A stretch of 31,492 nt of DNA from a virus. Positions within the stretch are counted from its first letter, which is position 1. Every line of letters begins with the position of its first letter. The stretch lies in IMG/VR virus record IMGVR_UViG_3300020267_000012, positions 1 through 31,492 of that record, one strand, 5' to 3'. Both the position numbers and the translations under genes were made by a program. The notes beneath the pieces are model-generated. The model was not told where the DNA came from. It did not search any database and was given only the letters and a program-made list of their open reading frames with translations. This document shows positions 30,422-31,492 of this stretch, piece after piece.

Positions 30422-30631
30422 TTATCCTCCTTTAACAACTTCTACTACTGTTTTTTTAACTGTACTTTGTCCGTTTAACCATGCTTTAATATGTATCTTT
30501 GCTTCTTCATGGGTATATCCTTTATCCAAGCAGTACCATAATTGCATGATAATAGCTTCGCTTCTTTTATATTTTTCAAGAAGCATATCGTATTTTGTTT
30601 GTTCTACAAATACATTTGTTCTTTCACTCAT
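30422..30631 (-). CDS. Hypothetical helical protein (69 aa)
   Basis: The ATG at 30631-30629 is chosen over the GTG 12 nt earlier because GGAGGA stands between them and serves the ATG. The 69 residues open MSERTNVFVEQTKYDMLLEK and continue 'EAIIMQLWYCLDKGYTHEEAKIHIKAW', a helical domain, ending 'VVEVVKGG', where the last codons form the AAGGAGG of the next gene. It overlaps the upstream gene by ATGA. Function unknown. Confidence 0.65.
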   Translation of the reverse strand: MSERTNVFVEQTKYDMLLEKYKRSEAIIMQLWYCLDKGYTHEEAKIHIKAWLNGQSTVKKTVVEVVKGG

Positions 30632-30930
30632 TCTTCCTCCCACTTATCCATTTCGTTGGACCATTCATTTACTTCTCTATCTGAAAGTAATTCAAGTGCA
30701 ACGTCTAATCCTTTACGTAAATATTTTTCATCAGACATTGCATCTAAAGACACGACTTTAATTCTTAAGTCATTTAACCAAGAATATATTTCGTTAGTTA
30801 ATGAGCTATACAATTCCAAGTCTGTTGGAATTTCATCTTTCCAATCGTCTGAATGTGCATTGAGAAAACTTGTCCCCATCCACGTTTTATCCACTTCAAT
30901 ATCTAAAGCGAATCGTTTTCTATATTTCAT
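30628..30930 (-). CDS. Hypothetical protein ending EEE, first gene of the small-gene operon (100 aa)
   Basis: This encodes 100 residues starting MKYRKRFALDIEVDKTWMGT and ending 'NEWSNEMDKWEEE'. It is helical in the second half ('YLRKGLDVALELLSDREVNEW'). AGGAGGT lies 5 nt upstream, and the candidate promoter at 30952-30960 is close, so it heads the operon. It overlaps the next gene by ATGA. The first ~25 residues are basic, then acidic. No known family; its place at the promoter suggests early expression. Confidence 0.7.
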   Translation of the reverse strand: MKYRKRFALDIEVDKTWMGTSFLNAHSDDWKDEIPTDLELYSSLTNEIYSWLNDLRIKVVSLDAMSDEKYLRKGLDVALELLSDREVNEWSNEMDKWEEE

Positions 30931-30951
30931 TTAGTACCTCCTATATACTTA

Positions 30952-30979
30952 AAGATAACATACTTTGTGAAATAAACAA
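30952..30979 (-). promoter_or_regulatory. Promoter of the minus-strand small-gene operon
   Basis: The minus strand has TTGTTT (30974-30979), 16 nt, then TATCTT with a TG extension (TGTTATCTT, 30952-30960). The start near 30945 leaves about 15 nt before the first gene. An inverted repeat CTTTGT-7-ACAAAG (30963-30981) overlaps the -35 and could be an operator. Confidence 0.5.
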
Positions 30980-30995
30980 AGAATCTATTTACATA

Positions 30996-31025
30996 TTGGA
31001 CAACTCCAGGGATCTAAATTAGTAT
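30996..31025 (+). promoter_or_regulatory. Weak candidate promoter for the plus-strand unit
   Basis: TTGGAC (30996-31001) and TAGTAT (31020-31025) are spaced by 18 nt on the plus strand, upstream of the palindrome and the 31081 gene. The match to consensus is modest; an alternative -10 (TAAAAT, 31042-31047) lies inside the palindrome. Confidence 0.25.
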
Positions 31026-31037
31026 AAAAATTAGAAA

Positions 31038-31055
31038 TGCGTAAAATAATACGCA
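31038..31055. promoter_or_regulatory. Perfect inverted repeat TGCGTA-6-TACGCA, operator-like
   Basis: Half sites TGCGTA (31038-31043) and TACGCA (31050-31055) flank AAATAA. It lies in the divergent region, just before the 13-mer copy and 26 nt before the start at 31081. Such a short dyad fits a dimeric repressor or activator site, or a small hairpin in the 5' leader of the plus-strand mRNA. Confidence 0.4.
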
Positions 31056-31064
31056 CGACACACA
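31052..31064 (+). repeat. 13-nt repeat CGCACGACACACA, copy 2
   Basis: This matches 29768-29780 exactly and overlaps the right half of the palindrome. It precedes AGGAGGT (31070-31076) of the plus-strand gene. Confidence 0.5.
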
Positions 31065-31080
31065 TAAATAGGAGGTACAT

Positions 31081-31491
31081 GTGAGTAGGAATATTGCAAA
31101 AGTATTGGATGCTTATTTGTTTGACAAAAATAATGTTGAAAAAGATATAGAAATAAGTATGAAAGAATGGAAAAAAAAGTACAAGCCAATTCAAAATAGT
31201 AATCATAAGTATCGTAATTATTACAATGTTGATGGACATATTATTTATGGTTGGTTTGATGTTTATAACGAAGAGGATAGGGAACATCTAAAATCTATAC
31301 CGGCAAATAGAGTATGGACCGAAGTACATTCAAGTGGTAGTTTTGAGGGTATTGTTGCAGGTGCAGTAGCAGTAGATAGATTAGAATACTACATCACAGA
31401 AATACCATGGGAGAATAGTGGCATAGTAGTTGACTATCATTTTGAATGTAAAGAAGAATATCCTGATTGTTGTCAGGACGAGGAGGAATAA
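31081..31491 (+). CDS. Hypothetical protein ending EEE, first gene of a plus-strand unit (136 aa)
   Basis: The start is GTG at 31081-31083; the overlapping ATG at 31079 is followed at once by TGA. AGGAGGT lies 4 nt upstream. The 136 residues open MSRNIAKVLDAYLFDKNNVE and have a basic 'KEWKKKYKPI' patch, a Tyr/His/Gly beta core ('YRNYYNVDGHIIYGWFDVYNEED', 'SGSFEGIVAGAVAVDRLEYYITEIPW') and a Cys-bearing acidic end ('FECKEEYPDCCQDEEE'). The final codons GAGGAGGAA and TAA followed by T at the window end would give TAATG for a further gene, so the unit continues. No family recognised. It is divergent from the minus-strand operon and probably early. Confidence 0.75.
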   Translation: MSRNIAKVLDAYLFDKNNVEKDIEISMKEWKKKYKPIQNSNHKYRNYYNVDGHIIYGWFDVYNEEDREHLKSIPANRVWTEVHSSGSFEGIVAGAVAVDRLEYYITEIPWENSGIVVDYHFECKEEYPDCCQDEEE

Positions 31492-31492
31492 T

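Noticed and set aside
30985-31287. Minus-strand 100-codon hydrophobic frame opposite the 31081 gene
   Set aside because: It is Ile/Phe/Asn rich, lacks a ribosome-binding site and overlaps a better plus-strand gene with AGGAGGT and coupled end.
1-31492. CRISPR array, insertion sequence or rRNA
   Set aside because: No regularly spaced repeats, transposase motifs with terminal inverted repeats, or rRNA sequence were seen.

Overview
This is a 31.5 kb, A+T-rich piece of a tailed-phage genome, very probably an uncultured marine short-tailed (podovirus-like) phage. The evidence is a compact one-strand structural cassette (terminase, portal, scaffold, major capsid protein, two tail-tube-like proteins, fibres), two tiny Lys-rich proteins of a type I recall from marine phages, and near-total coverage by genes that overlap by stop/start (TAATG, ATGA, TGATG). 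No integrase, repressor, polymerase or photosynthesis gene is visible, so lifestyle and host cannot be fixed from this window.

Layout. Positions 1-26923 are the late region, read right to left on the minus strand: terminase large subunit, portal, two small proteins, a 2081-residue giant, a 600-residue protein, a secreted transglycosylase-like protein, a zinc-knuckle microprotein, three 413-433 residue virion-type proteins, scaffold, major capsid, small head proteins, two head-tail/tail-tube-like proteins, a fibre with a cupredoxin-like motif, a polyglycine adhesin, and proteins of unknown role. The likely ejection/internal proteins sit between portal and scaffold, which differs from T7-type order. 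Two leader regions (9565-9787 and 26924-27197) start at the same extended -10 sequence and share further ordered motifs and hairpins.

Positions 26924-27677 hold no convincing protein gene. They contain the terminase leader, a plus-strand 92-nt tRNA-like RNA (27292-27383) with its own extended -10 promoter, and a UUCG-loop terminator for the neighbouring minus-strand operon. The RNA has a perfect acceptor stem with G3:U70 and A73 (the alanine identity signature), a perfect T-arm, and a 7-bp long-range stem where a cloverleaf is expected. It looks most like the tRNA-like domain of tmRNA stripped of its mRNA-like part. This is the best candidate for something undescribed.

Positions 27678-30930 are a minus-strand chain of 13 small genes of unknown function. 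In most, the Shine-Dalgarno sequence of the next gene is translated as the last residues of the previous one (Glu-Glu-Glu then TAATG), so eight proteins, counting the divergent one, end in EEE. A divergent control region (30931-31080) separates this chain from a plus-strand unit starting at 31081 that continues past the window with the same coupling.

All functional names rest on motifs read by eye and on recalled family knowledge; no database search was run.
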